Shown piece by piece: positions 56,601-64,000 of a stretch of 64,000 bases of DNA. The position numbers were made by a program, and so were the translations under genes. Every line of letters starts with the position of its first letter. Positions within the stretch are counted from its first letter, which is position 1. The stretch comes from Tritrichomonas musculus. Lineage: Eukaryota > Parabasalia > Tritrichomonadida > Tritrichomonadidae. The DNA is taken from NCBI GenBank assembly GCA_039105265.1, contig JAPFFF010000012.1, forward strand, positions 2,666,001-2,730,000, read 5' to 3'. The notes under the pieces were generated by a model. It was not told where the DNA came from, made no database searches, and worked only from the letters and a program-made list of their open reading frames with translations.

Positions 56601-58523
56601 GAAGAAAAGCTCAAATAACTTCGTTCTTTGTTTCTCTAAAGAAAGAAGCTTTGCCTGTGTTTCAGAGAATTGTTTTTCAAAGAAAAATGATCGTATTTCA
56701 GGGTTATCTATTTCAGCACCTTCGGCACAAATCAATGTCCAATTTTTAGTAATTTGATCTTCATCGATCATGTAAAGTTTTGAAACTCTTTCTCTCAATT
56801 TTTCTAACCGAAATTCAACATCAGCATTTTCTTCATATTCTTCATTATCAATTGTACATAGTAACTGGTCAATTTGTTTGACCATCTCATGAAGATTGGC
56901 ATCATCATTGGTCATTCTTAGTTGGTTGCAATAATTGGACAATTCAAAGTCACTTTCATCGTCAAATAAGAATGAATTAAAGAAATCAATTGATTTTGAT
57001 CGTTGCTTAAAATGAAGACCTACTTCAACTTTATTTTCATTATTTCCATCATTGACAACGTCAGTTGTTAAGTTGTCATAGAATTGCTGCTTGAATTTGG
57101 CAATTTGCTTTTGATTGTTTTTTATGAAAAATCGCAACGATTCAATTTGTGACTTTAAATTATTGATTTCTTTTGCTTGCTGCTTAATTTTCTTATTTTG
57201 ACCTTCTTTAATGAGAAGAAGAGATTGGATATTCTTCTTAATGTGAAGAAATTCATTCTCATCTTTATTACTCGTTTCGTCTTTTTCTGAGTCAATTTGG
57301 CTGTCAGAAATTATTTGTTTCAAATTTTGCTCAATTTTGTTATTCACACGAATAAATGAATGAATACTTCTTGATATGTTCTTTAGTCTTGTTTCTGCAT
57401 TTGCAAACTGGTCGAATTTGGTCTTGTTATAATCAGACAGAGTCTTGTCAATTTTTTCAATAGTGCTGCAAATTGAGGCAAAATTTGGAAGTGGATTGAA
57501 ACAAGAATCAGAGATTTTTTTAACTTTTTCTTCATCGTTGACAAATTGATTTGAAGCTCTTTTCATCTGCGGAGTCGTTGGCAACGATACAGAGGAAGTT
57601 AAAAGTGGAAGATTGGAACTTGTTAGAGTTGATAAGGCACGCTCACGGCTTCGAAAGAGCGATGGTGCCTTCATCTTTGAAAGTGGCGGGATTTTCAGTA
57701 TTTGGGTTGGTGAGTTTGCTTGCTGCTTAACTTTGGCGTTAGTGTCAATATCGTTATCAGAATGATTGTTAAAATTGGGAGAAAGTGGCGGAATAGGCCT
57801 GCCATTTGGTATCATACATTTCTCATGAGCACTCGAACTTCGCTGACGAGGTATAATTTCGTAATTTTCATAATATTGAGCGTTATCGGATGAAATTTGA
57901 TCATTTTTGCTTTCGTTTTCATTAATTTCTTCATTATTACTGCTATTCCCGCTATATTCATCATTGATTGCATTTTTATTGGAACTTTCTAATTTTTCAA
58001 TACTGGGATTATTTTCATTATTGTCTTTAGATTCGTCTTCTTTTTCATCATTATCTCTATCATGATTGCTTTTCTTATCATTATCTTCTTCTTTTTCTTG
58101 ATCATACACAGCCTTATTTGCGTTTTCTTCTTGCATTTCAGTACTGTTTTTGATTGGATCAATACTAATAATAGATGTACTGAAATAATTAAGTTGATCA
58201 TTTTTTGTAGCATTATTTAATAATTTATTATCATCATTAGGATTGTAATCATTTAAATTAATTTTTGCTTTAATGAAATCATTTAATTTCTTTCTAGAAT
58301 TAATTATTTTTTGTCCAATTATTTTAATTGGTTCGAAATCAATACTATTTACTTTTTCATCTAGGGATTCTGGTAAATCCAGAAGTCCTTGATCAAGGAT
58401 TTCGTCTTGGGTATCTATTATCTCATTTAGTAAATCAATTGATTTTTGTATTTGGGAATTAATTATTGACTCATTGAGGTTAATAGATTTGCTCTCATCG
58501 TTTTGATTAATTGGATCTTCCAT
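50634..58523 (-). CDS. Giant coiled-coil protein with internal duplications and a C-terminal globular domain
   Basis: 2,629 aa, ATG at 58523. Residues about 1-330 are acidic, Asn/Ser-rich and disordered. About 330-2240 is heptad-rich coiled coil with breaks. About 2240-2629 is a folded-looking C-terminal domain (FEFTIASSEIYDDKYTICIPSLSTEYGYD…) unlike known families to my eye. Two near-identical segments (54569-53974 and 52559-51964; residues about 1319-1517 and 1989-2187; offset 2,010 bp, in frame) carry the same SITEKQKENEIARLSKENEEM… text. A 32-aa repeat (DQQETTRSVQKESFNNKQKE…) occurs about 2.5 times near residues 1033-1105. The shape suggests a golgin-like tether or cytoskeletal scaffold. 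Confidence 0.7.
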   Translation of the reverse strand: MEDPINQNDESKSINLNESIINSQIQKSIDLLNEIIDTQDEILDQGLLDLPESLDEKVNSIDFEPIKIIGQKIINSRKKLNDFIKAKINLNDYNPNDDNKLLNNATKNDQLNYFSTSIISIDPIKNSTEMQEENANKAVYDQEKEEDNDKKSNHDRDNDEKEDESKDNNENNPSIEKLESSNKNAINDEYSGNSSNNEEINENESKNDQISSDNAQYYENYEIIPRQRSSSAHEKCMIPNGRPIPPLSPNFNNHSDNDIDTNAKVKQQANSPTQILKIPPLSKMKAPSLFRSRERALSTLTSSNLPLLTSSVSLPTTPQMKRASNQFVNDEEKVKKISDSCFNPLPNFASICSTIEKIDKTLSDYNKTKFDQFANAETRLKNISRSIHSFIRVNNKIEQNLKQIISDSQIDSEKDETSNKDENEFLHIKKNIQSLLLIKEGQNKKIKQQAKEINNLKSQIESLRFFIKNNQKQIAKFKQQFYDNLTTDVVNDGNNENKVEVGLHFKQRSKSIDFFNSFLFDDESDFELSNYCNQLRMTNDDANLHEMVKQIDQLLCTIDNEEYEENADVEFRLEKLRERVSKLYMIDEDQITKNWTLICAEGAEIDNPEIRSFFFEKQFSETQAKLLSLEKQRTKLFELFFSFSNNKSKRDFNNDNNDNEDDDEDDEMDDYITNTISESILDDLNEKNLTIDKLSKIIVDLKKDIETKNKNSENLTKKLNKQAKENKELIRKYEEISNKFSESETKLNQRMKEIRSLNRKKDSDERKIARLERRIDEINELNKKNGSITEIKNISNSLIGELSSMKLLADQQEKAISELHQIKEQLEDELEASNEALKDSMIDIQEKTESLKNLESQLQEEKENLKLKDVEINEVKSLLEHQVNENEKLNETIKVLTNSSVQDENDNDKIEDKGNLSIIGSLKKQVAALTEENEKKELQIKDLNKKILSSEPRLYSLRRKSVSQRNIINELTGKNEKMKNSIESKYQEKIDKLNERIAELESQLQNAGNTPNIETNNNQKEEAINNETKETTKSVQKESFNNKQKEISNCQGEESLNNDQQETTRSVQKESFNNKLKEISNCQGEESLNNDQQETTRSVQKEIFNNEQKEKSDVVSDYEKIESEMKRELLRLAKENDELKRINEEMKSHIENKEAIKTKAIEIDNEKEISTDAINGRSESNGKISSSSNRGSTGSAITSDAVVCSNENNDECRSSRQNEALLNEEDSILMRNEMARLSKENEEMKNQIQSYQQNSIVGKEIQEMRESLEQEYQDKLNKMNLHIIDLEEQLQSSRNTKENSNSIDNVNKYEEKAEEAALNELDRLRLENEELKRKNDAMKSQLTLFNNKQITENKQNNGTENTSNSNEMNVFGSTHDSSGVELQSNETSRVVEKEESIHLSITEKQKENEIARLSKENEEMHKLVEEMKSQIQNYQQNPIFEKGRQEKSETHEQEYQDKLNTKENPSSIENAHESENKHELKEESALNELDQLRLENEELKRKNEEMKSQLTLFNNEGNGQTEEENLNPTKDEEIFVIEEEEENEREETSKNELIVDCKVVYESSSEQISSTITTNNKEETPQTTGKDEESKHEYNTEILSSNASSKSIETTIEFNHQHQKEGSETSISDGNNQKVSSLEKRIAELEEKNSREVLYETFLSSILGENVAMISEEQLISRIESFQISESISSHLEEGKTKNKKENDVGIENILSLSQTKLVVSSGDFTSSEENANISDSQQQAATNMSGNMENKNSKNNDDDNNNNNVRSINITENTKNSNIEMNGIRSTRDSSGVHLQYDEASLVVQKEEELLQCQKEIFKLTSANDRLKQENKRLSSQLSVCEGELHAMQTQMSIVVKLFGKQEYSQNHNEALNSEEFSQIIEKLKSEKEESTHLSITEKQKENEMRNEVARLSKENEEMHKLVTEMERQSSVVESEIQEMRRSIESEYQDKLDKMNLKIIDLDQQEQYSGSTKEKAKENENRYEAALNELDQLRLENEELKRKNDEMKSQLTLFNNKQITENKQNNGTENTINSNEMNVFGSTHDSSGVELQSNETSRVVEKEESIHLSITEKQKENEIARLSKENEEMHKLVEEMKSQIQNYQQNPIFEKGNEEKSETHEQEYQDKLNTKENPSSIENAHESENKHELKEESALNELDQLRLENEELKRKNEEMKSQLTLFNNEGNKNTANDKGIFVIEEEEENEEDKQNTNNEISEAEQQQEKFEIEEEEEERENDNSASPNYDSEKQDFHSKPFISVRDYQLRIWQLEKENEKLMKEKHQFNNSEEKLLNTEKVDKVKSLLLSPIFEFTIASSEIYDDKYTICIPSLSTEYGYDSNRFSYNMSEEFGPVLSASLSTVFMPNDQYLTFGFVNFTSRKSDMKLFERNNNDNENINTNDCYYLKSQVIVTNLPFGIKKSEVMSELSKFASSLSINFNGNNVKNVFYEDSINPEYLIDFKNNVDDAQTFVEAIQNRNINDVFSYHMSGYIPIAFYYDPCPFKMNENRQKAIGKFSSNARLIAMMEPQQFQIFDFNSYFSGLINKSENDAIYRPQIVSNENHDNGNQFRLIVDRRFVVTENFPKFRKFEVVFTNDLEAVMAQTFALNYNCDILQIFHSNFQGNRIAGNDF
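51964..52559. repeat. In-gene duplicated segment, copy 1
   Basis: About 600 bp almost identical to 53974-54569 (only a few differences, for example around 52180 and 52425). The spacing of 2,010 bp keeps the reading frame. Too similar for an ancient duplication; recent duplication or gene conversion is implied. Confidence 0.9.
53974..54569. repeat. In-gene duplicated segment, copy 2
   Basis: Partner of 51964-52559. The two copies lie inside the same coiled-coil gene, so a recombination between them would delete or add a 670-residue block in frame. Confidence 0.9.
55215..55440 (-). repeat. 96-bp tandem repeat in the coiled-coil gene
   Basis: About 2.5 near-identical units of 96 bp (32 codons); TTTTTGAACACTT starts near 55221, 55317 and 55413. 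In frame, so length variation would be tolerated. Confidence 0.85.
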
Positions 58524-58999
58524 ATTTACTGTTTAATATATGAAAGATACTTACGAGATAAAATCTAAAAAAAAAAATTCAAAAGATTATTTGAAATAAT
58601 GAGGAGCTATTGTTTTCACAATTTCTTGAGGAATAAAATGTTCTTTAATAAATAAAATTGTTATTAAAAAAATAAATAATATATATAATTCAAAATAAAT
58701 AAATATATTCTTAAAAATCATATATTAATTAAAATAAAAATATTTTTTTGATCAAAAGTTAACTGAAAATATGAAAGATTTGTTCGGTGGATTTTACTTA
58801 AGAAAAAGTTTAAAAATGGTTAACATTTTTTTTCTGTCAATCATTAACCTAAAATCTCTTTTATTTTAATCAAAATATCTTTTTTTTAATCAAAACTATT
58901 GAAAATAAAATCATTTAAAACAAACTTTATAAAATAAATACATAGAAACAAAAACGCATGAATGATAACAAAAACATATTAATAATATCAACACCAATA
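58524..58999. other. Spacer between two minus-strand coiled-coil genes
   Basis: AT-rich, no gene. It should contain the promoter of the large coiled-coil gene and the 3' region of the next. Confidence 0.3.
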
Positions 59000-61639
59000 C
59001 TACATATTAAGAGTTTCTTTCGTATTACGAATCGTTTCTTTGAGCTGAGCAATAGCTAAATCTTTAGTTTGAATTTGCTGTTTTAACTTTGCAATTTTTT
59101 GCTTTTTCTTTTTCACTTTTGCATCTGATTCATCAAGCTTTGCCTGAAATGTTTCAATCAACTTTACTTTTTCATTTAATTTGTTGTTGTCTAAATTTAA
59201 TTGCTCTATTTTTTGTTTTAATTGTTCATTTTCAACTTGGCTTTGCTGTAGATTTCTCTTAATTGTATTCATAGAAGTTAAGCTAGCATTGGTATCGCTT
59301 AGCTTTTGGTTTAGATTTGATATCTGAATATCTTTATTTTTTAATTCATCCAGTAAGGCGGATTCATTTTCTTTTAATAGCTTAATTTGCCTATTTAAGT
59401 CTTCTTTAGCACCTTCATGCGTTGCAATATCTTTCTTTAAAAGACGAATTTCTTCTTCTTTTTTCACTTTTTCTGAAGAAATTTTAACAACTTGAGCCCG
59501 AGCTTTTTCGATGGTCATAAAATCATCAGGATTAGAATTTGGATTAATCATATTTAAATAAATGTTAGAATATTTTTGTGAGTTCACTTTTGCTTCAAGG
59601 TTCATTTTATTTATTTTTTCAATTGATAATTTCAAATTTGCTAAATCATTTTCTTTTTTGAGCAAAATTTGATTCAACTCTTTGTTTCTTTCATCGCTTT
59701 GAATAAGATCCTGCTTATATTTCTTTTTCTTTTCGACTTGATTTCTAAGCCTCATTATCTCTTCATCAGATGCCTTTAATTGCTGGAGCAAATTATCAAT
59801 TCTTTCTTTCTGCTCAGCTTCCTCATTTCCTCTGATTTCAGCCATTTTCGATGACTTCTTTAAATTTGCTTCTAATTGTGAAATAGTTGAACGAAGTTTC
59901 TCAATTTCAATAGATTTTTCTGAGTTTTCTTTATTTACTTTCATATATTCTTGTTTCAAGTCATCATCAACAACAAAAACATTCGTACTTCTTTTGTTCA
60001 TGTAGTCATCTTTGCTATTGTTAAGAAAAATCGACTTGAGACGTGAAATATCATTTTCAAGCTCTTTAATTTTGGCTTTAAGCTGTATATTTTCGCTATT
60101 AAGAAGTGTATTATTCTCGCGTAAATGAATAAGTGCTTCCTCATCATCATTGAAGCCACGAATACGAGCCTCGTTCCTTTCATTCCTTTTCTTTTCTTTT
60201 TCATAAAGAGATTTATATTTTTTGAGTCTTGTTATGAGGCTTTTGTTGCGATTTTCTTCTTCTATAAACATATCATCATTTGTATTACCATTAAAATTAT
60301 TACCATTTGCATTACTATTACTATTCTTATCGTTGCTGCTCGAATAGTTATTGATATTGGCACTATTAGGATCATAATTATTGCTGCCAAATTTTTCTAA
60401 TTTGTTATCTCCCACTACGTTGGGTGGATTCGATTCAAAAACATCTTCCTCTTCTTCTTCTACAACAATTTCGTCAACAGCTTTTTGCATAACATCTTCT
60501 TCTTCACTTTGTTTTTCAATCACACCATCTTTATAATACTCATTGCTTGTTGGTTCATTATTATTATTATTTTCATCAATATCATTATTTCTTTGATCTT
60601 TACTTTTTCTATGTTTTCTGCGTTTATGAAGTGAATGCTTATGATTTAATGTGTCAAAATTTTTATTATCATCGTTTTCACTATTATTATTATCGCCGTT
60701 GTTGATATCATTTTCATTATCATTATTATTGTCGTTGTTGTTGACATTATTTTCATCATCATTATCATTATCGATTTTATCAATATCTTCAAAGTTAATG
60801 TATGATCCAAAAAGCGACTTAAATATATTATCAGCTTTTCCAATTAGTTTCTCCCAAACTGAAAGATGATCATAATTCCAAGGATTGTAATTTGACTTTC
60901 CTTTTTGGGCGTCTGGACGAAGACAGAAAGCACATTTATCAATGTGAAGTAAGCACTCATTAAGTAATGACTTCATTTCATCTTTATTATGTAGTTGAAA
61001 CGGTTTAAATAAAATGGAATACTTATTGTTCAATGCATTGTAAAATAGTCGAAATTTGTAACATTGATCTTTAATTATGGACATATCAATTTGATTCTCT
61101 TCTGCCAAGACAGCCTGGTCTTGAAGAGTATTAGTATCTTCCATTAAAACAGTAAAATCATTCAAAATATCTTCAGAAGCTTTTTGAAAATCAGATTTAA
61201 AAGCATTATCATAAATTTGAATATTACTGATTTTTCCACTACGTGCAAAAATATTGGAACTTTTGATATCATCATTTCTATCACTTATAAGAACATTGAT
61301 TATTTTATTACACGCCTTCAAATGCTCTTTTATGTATGATGTTGCTGGTTGAATGAATGGCCTACTACATAAAGCAATTTGAGTATCTTTGAACTCTTTC
61401 CATGATCTGAAAAAAGATATGGTAATATGAGATATATTATTGTTGGTTTTATAAATTTGCTTAAGAATCTGCATTCCATCTGCTTCTAATGTACTAAGTA
61501 TAGCACGAAAATATTTAATAGAACTTCGAGTAAGATAAAAGTCACGACCAATTTGATCTTGCAATAATTTTATAGTAGTCTGAAAGTGACTAATTTCGTT
61601 TGTAGATTTCTGATATGCAGATCTTCCATTTCTTCTCAT
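59000..61639 (-). CDS. Coiled-coil protein with helical N-terminal domain
   Basis: 879 aa, ATG at 61639. Residues 1-265 form a helical, non-repeated domain (HFQTTIKLLQDQIGRDFYL… FRAILSTLEADG… IKEHLKACNKIINVLI). About 270-460 is an Asn/Asp-rich acidic linker with a basic patch (HKRRKHRKSKDQR). About 470-870 is a long heptad coiled coil with frequent Lys/Glu/Leu. The layout resembles the giant neighbour on the same strand in style but shares no obvious sequence. A microtubule- or membrane-associated scaffold is plausible; no family is recognised. Confidence 0.65.
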   Translation of the reverse strand: MRRNGRSAYQKSTNEISHFQTTIKLLQDQIGRDFYLTRSSIKYFRAILSTLEADGMQILKQIYKTNNNISHITISFFRSWKEFKDTQIALCSRPFIQPATSYIKEHLKACNKIINVLISDRNDDIKSSNIFARSGKISNIQIYDNAFKSDFQKASEDILNDFTVLMEDTNTLQDQAVLAEENQIDMSIIKDQCYKFRLFYNALNNKYSILFKPFQLHNKDEMKSLLNECLLHIDKCAFCLRPDAQKGKSNYNPWNYDHLSVWEKLIGKADNIFKSLFGSYINFEDIDKIDNDNDDENNVNNNDNNNDNENDINNGDNNNSENDDNKNFDTLNHKHSLHKRRKHRKSKDQRNNDIDENNNNNEPTSNEYYKDGVIEKQSEEEDVMQKAVDEIVVEEEEEDVFESNPPNVVGDNKLEKFGSNNYDPNSANINNYSSSNDKNSNSNANGNNFNGNTNDDMFIEEENRNKSLITRLKKYKSLYEKEKKRNERNEARIRGFNDDEEALIHLRENNTLLNSENIQLKAKIKELENDISRLKSIFLNNSKDDYMNKRSTNVFVVDDDLKQEYMKVNKENSEKSIEIEKLRSTISQLEANLKKSSKMAEIRGNEEAEQKERIDNLLQQLKASDEEIMRLRNQVEKKKKYKQDLIQSDERNKELNQILLKKENDLANLKLSIEKINKMNLEAKVNSQKYSNIYLNMINPNSNPDDFMTIEKARAQVVKISSEKVKKEEEIRLLKKDIATHEGAKEDLNRQIKLLKENESALLDELKNKDIQISNLNQKLSDTNASLTSMNTIKRNLQQSQVENEQLKQKIEQLNLDNNKLNEKVKLIETFQAKLDESDAKVKKKKQKIAKLKQQIQTKDLAIAQLKETIRNTKETLNM

Positions 61640-61903
61640 CTATTAAATTTGTATGTATCTGACCGTATAAAAATGCAAAAACTTCGTTGGTTTTCATCAG
61701 AATTTGAATTCAATCTTATTTAAAAATTTCTTTGTGAGGAATTTTTTGATAAAAATAGAAGGGGAAGATATTCGTTCAATTCAACTTTTTTAATACAATT
61801 TAATCGTTAGACAATTTCAACTGATTATTTTTTAAGGGATTATTTAGTCATATAAGCATATATTTTATCGAACTTTTAAAAGCCTATTTGTTCAAAACTA
61901 TTG

Positions 61904-62551
61904 ATGAATTCATCAATTGCTGAAACATTCAAAATCATTTTCGCAGGCAACCATCAATCAGGAAAGACACTACTACTTAACAGGATTTGCTCACTTTCTG
62001 AATCAAATACTATCAATTTCGATTCAACTTTACCAACAACATTTCCTCCTCTCGACTCACCACAGCCTACAATCGCTACAGATCTTACATGTAAAACATT
62101 TACTATTAATGGCAAATGCTATAAAGTTCAATTTTGGGATACTGCTGGCCAAGAAGCTTATCATAGTATAACTGCATCATACTTTCGATCTTCACAAGGC
62201 GTTTTTTTAGTTTTTGACTTAACAGATAAAGAAAGTTTTGAAAGTCTAGACTATTGGCTGAAAATGATTGCGGAACATTCAAATGTTATACCTTATGTCG
62301 TACTCATTGCAAATAAGTACGATAAACCAAATGAAGAGCATAAAACAACGGTTGAGGCGATAGCTAAGTATTGTGAAGAGAGCGAATATGACCTTCATTA
62401 TTTCATGACTTCTGCATTAACTGGTGAAAACGTTGAAAATGCTTTGCGCTTCATGATAGAAAGCCTTGTTTCAAGAAAGAGGACGACCCCACAAGAAGAA
62501 CAAGTAGATGAACCTGTTCCAAATGAAGATAATCACAAATTATGTTGTTGA
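61904..62551 (+). CDS. Rab-like small GTPase
   Basis: The open frame starts at a TTG (61901). The next codon is the first ATG, giving 215 aa. The P-loop is GNHQSGKT (about 15-22), the switch II start WDTAGQEAYHSIT, the guanine motif NKYD and the base contact TSALTG. The C-terminal CC (DNHKLCC) is a geranylgeranyl site. Between helix alpha-1 and switch I it has an extra Ser/Thr/Pro-rich stretch (SLSESNTINFDSTLPTTFPP…) of about 15-20 residues not seen in ordinary Rabs, so the effector loop may be unusual. SALTG replaces the usual SAKTG. The neighbouring coiled-coil proteins are natural partners for a Rab, but this is only suggestive. Confidence 0.88.
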   Translation: MNSSIAETFKIIFAGNHQSGKTLLLNRICSLSESNTINFDSTLPTTFPPLDSPQPTIATDLTCKTFTINGKCYKVQFWDTAGQEAYHSITASYFRSSQGVFLVFDLTDKESFESLDYWLKMIAEHSNVIPYVVLIANKYDKPNEEHKTTVEAIAKYCEESEYDLHYFMTSALTGENVENALRFMIESLVSRKRTTPQEEQVDEPVPNEDNHKLCC

Positions 62552-62895
62552 ATAAATATATCGTCTCATATCATATTTCATTCTTTTTCATGACCGTCAA
62601 ATTAATATTTCAGAATACAATTGCCTATTTTTTCTTTTAAATGTAAAAAATTAGATATTTAATTTTCCTAAAAAATGCTTGTAATTAACTATGCAATCTT
62701 TATTTATGCATAAGAAATACTTATTATACGAATTGGTACTAATAAGTATGATTAAAGTACAATACAAATTTAAATAATGATGTAAAAATATCAGAGAATT
62801 AACCAGATATTATACTGCCAAAGTAATATACTAATTACCTAAGCATGAACCAAAAACCAAAAGAAAGTTTTAAGATATGCAATAAATATATCAAA
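62552..62895. other. Convergent spacer, no gene seen
   Basis: AT-rich 3' region of the Rab gene and the last gene; nothing supported. Confidence 0.3.
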
Positions 62896-64000
62896 TTATG
62901 TTTTTTTTTTCTTATAATTAATATGTGGTTTAGGAGGGCTATTCACAGGTTTATTGCCATTTACAATATCAACTTCGTTTTTCCATGAAAAATTCTCTCT
63001 ATTTGAGTTATCTTGACCAAATTCTAATCGATGAACATGAATATCTGGTGCAGATGGCTTAGGTGCACCTTGATTAAATTTCTTTCCACGGCCTCCATGA
63101 TTAGCATTTGCAGATCTTTCATTTTTATCTTTACTCTGCAAAGATAATTTATTTCCTTTTTTTGGTTTACCTGGATCATGTTGATCAGACTTAGTGTAAT
63201 TATTTAGATTTGCAGATAACTTGGTCGGCTCTTCATATAATTTTATAGGCTGCTTATCTGTCTCTTCTAGATTTGATAGTAGATTAATTATTTCTTCTTG
63301 TTTTGATGGTGGCTTATTTGTATCTTCTTGCTTTGATGGTAGTTCATTTGTATCTTCTTGCTTTGATGGTAGTTTATTTGGATCTTCTTGCTTTGACTGT
63401 TGTTTGCTTGACTCTTCTTGCTTTAGTGGTGGTTTAGTACCTTCTTCTAACTTTATAGTAGGCGTGTTTGAATCTTCTGAACTTATATTTTGGATGGAGG
63501 TCTCATCATTAGAATTTGAAGCTTGGGTTCCATCTAAAATTGTCTCCGGATTTTGGCTATTTTCATGCAAATTATCATCTTGATTGCGTTTTTCCTTTAT
63601 ATCCAAACGCTCAAGAAATATATCGCCTTTTTTTTTCTTATTTGTATGAATAACTGGATCATTCTCATACAATTCGTAGATCTTGCTTGTTTTAATTGTA
63701 GAAATTAGAGAAGTAACGTTCCTAGCATATGGAGCCTTAATTGTTGTGATTAATTGTAATGTTGATGATTTCTGGAACTGAACAGTGAAAATTGATTCAG
63801 CAGGACTTTGAATTGGATCAAATTCAACAATTTTAGGTTTACGATTATCTGAATTTTGTAATATTTCAAAATGATCACACTCACCTTCGAATTCTAATTT
63901 CTTTTCAACAATGCATGGTATTTGCATTCCTTCCGTAAAAATAATTTCTTTTTTCCCATTAATCGATATTATTAAAGGTTCGTTGAATTTTCCAAAGGCA
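62896..64000 (-). CDS. Repeat-bearing protein, 5' end beyond the window
   Basis: The minus-strand frame is open from the stop at 62896 to the right edge. An internal Met at 63927 is not the start, because coding text continues upstream (AFGKFNEPLIISINGKKEII…). The visible about 368 residues have a beta-rich N-terminal part (VQFQKSSTLQLITTIKAPYARNVTSLIST) that looks like an Ig/coat-type fold. Then comes an Asn/Gln/Ser/Thr-rich region with about five decapeptide-like repeats (LPSKQEDTNE, PPSKQEEI; about 63270-63420), and a basic tail (GGRGKKFNQGAPKPSAPD … NYKKKKT). No family recognised. Confidence 0.6.
   Translation of the reverse strand, partial: AFGKFNEPLIISINGKKEIIFTEGMQIPCIVEKKLEFEGECDHFEILQNSDNRKPKIVEFDPIQSPAESIFTVQFQKSSTLQLITTIKAPYARNVTSLISTIKTSKIYELYENDPVIHTNKKKKGDIFLERLDIKEKRNQDDNLHENSQNPETILDGTQASNSNDETSIQNISSEDSNTPTIKLEEGTKPPLKQEESSKQQSKQEDPNKLPSKQEDTNELPSKQEDTNKPPSKQEEIINLLSNLEETDKQPIKLYEEPTKLSANLNNYTKSDQHDPGKPKKGNKLSLQSKDKNERSANANHGGRGKKFNQGAPKPSAPDIHVHRLEFGQDNSNRENFSWKNEVDIVNGNKPVNSPPKPHINYKKKKT
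63270..63420 (-). repeat. 30-bp repeat coding SKQEDTNKPP-type units
   Basis: About five units of a 30-bp repeat (TTTGATGGTAGTTCATTTGT-type on the plus strand). In frame with the last gene; units vary in Gln/Asn codons. Confidence 0.75.

Noticed and set aside
60651-60869. 72-codon plus-strand ORF in the Asn/Asp-rich linker of the 879-residue gene
   Set aside because: It is the mirror of an ATT/ATC-rich simple sequence that encodes Asn/Asp on the minus strand.

Overview
The window reads as nuclear DNA of an AT-rich, intron-poor protist. The best fit is a parabasalid flagellate of the Tritrichomonas/Trichomonas type. The pointers are: intact ORFs up to 2,629 codons with no visible introns; a bacterial/starch-type glycogen synthase fused to a GH13-like region; a BspA-like leucine-rich-repeat protein; a multi-kinase protein ending in Sel1 repeats; a Myb R2R3 protein; a flagellar TPH-type coiled-coil protein; a Rab GTPase with a CC tail; and a dense cluster of Tc1/mariner/pogo-type DNA transposons. 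The genus is an inference. The standard genetic code fits every gene.

Layout. 1-2148 is a decayed stretch holding a 574-bp MITE-like insertion at 174-747. 2149-13340 is a gene block: DHHC-type palmitoyltransferase (+), GH13-like/GT5 glycogen synthase (+), membrane-anchored phosphodiesterase-like enzyme (+), secreted metallo-beta-lactamase-fold hydrolase (+) and WDR44-like propeller (-). 13377-30702 is about 17 kb of transposon-derived DNA: a foldback-like non-coding unit (13549-16040); a complete mariner (16272-17552, TA duplications, DD34D transposase); a 4.2-kb element (17939-22174) with long arms that carry two minisatellites and an IS630/Tc1-like transposase split by one frameshift; two divergent pogo/Tigger-like transposase genes (one frameshifted, one internally deleted); a G-rich direct-repeat patch; relic coding DNA; and a Tc1-like element (about 28771-30426) whose DD34E transposase carries a C-terminal Myb/SANT domain, nested inside a second TA-flanked terminal-repeat pair (27649/30700).

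31231-64000 is again mostly host genes: a propeller-like protein (-), a protein with an acidic block and an 18-bp-repeat lysine-rich tail (-), a four-kinase-domain plus Sel1 protein (+), a possible VPS9-like protein (+), Myb R2R3 (-), a repeat-littered 2.2-kb gap, a polyamine-transporter-like APC permease (+), tRNA-Gly(GCC) (-), a flagellar coiled-coil protein (-), a BspA-like protein (+), two giant coiled-coil proteins (-), a Rab-like GTPase (+) and a repeat-bearing ORF running off the right edge (-).

The host genes are monocistronic-looking and functionally mixed (carbohydrate storage, membrane traffic, signalling, cytoskeleton). I see no operon-like logic among them. The biologically richest part is the transposon nest, especially the Myb-tailed transposase and the long-arm minisatellite element. 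Several long reading frames begin at TTG in frame, and for these I moved the start to the first ATG.
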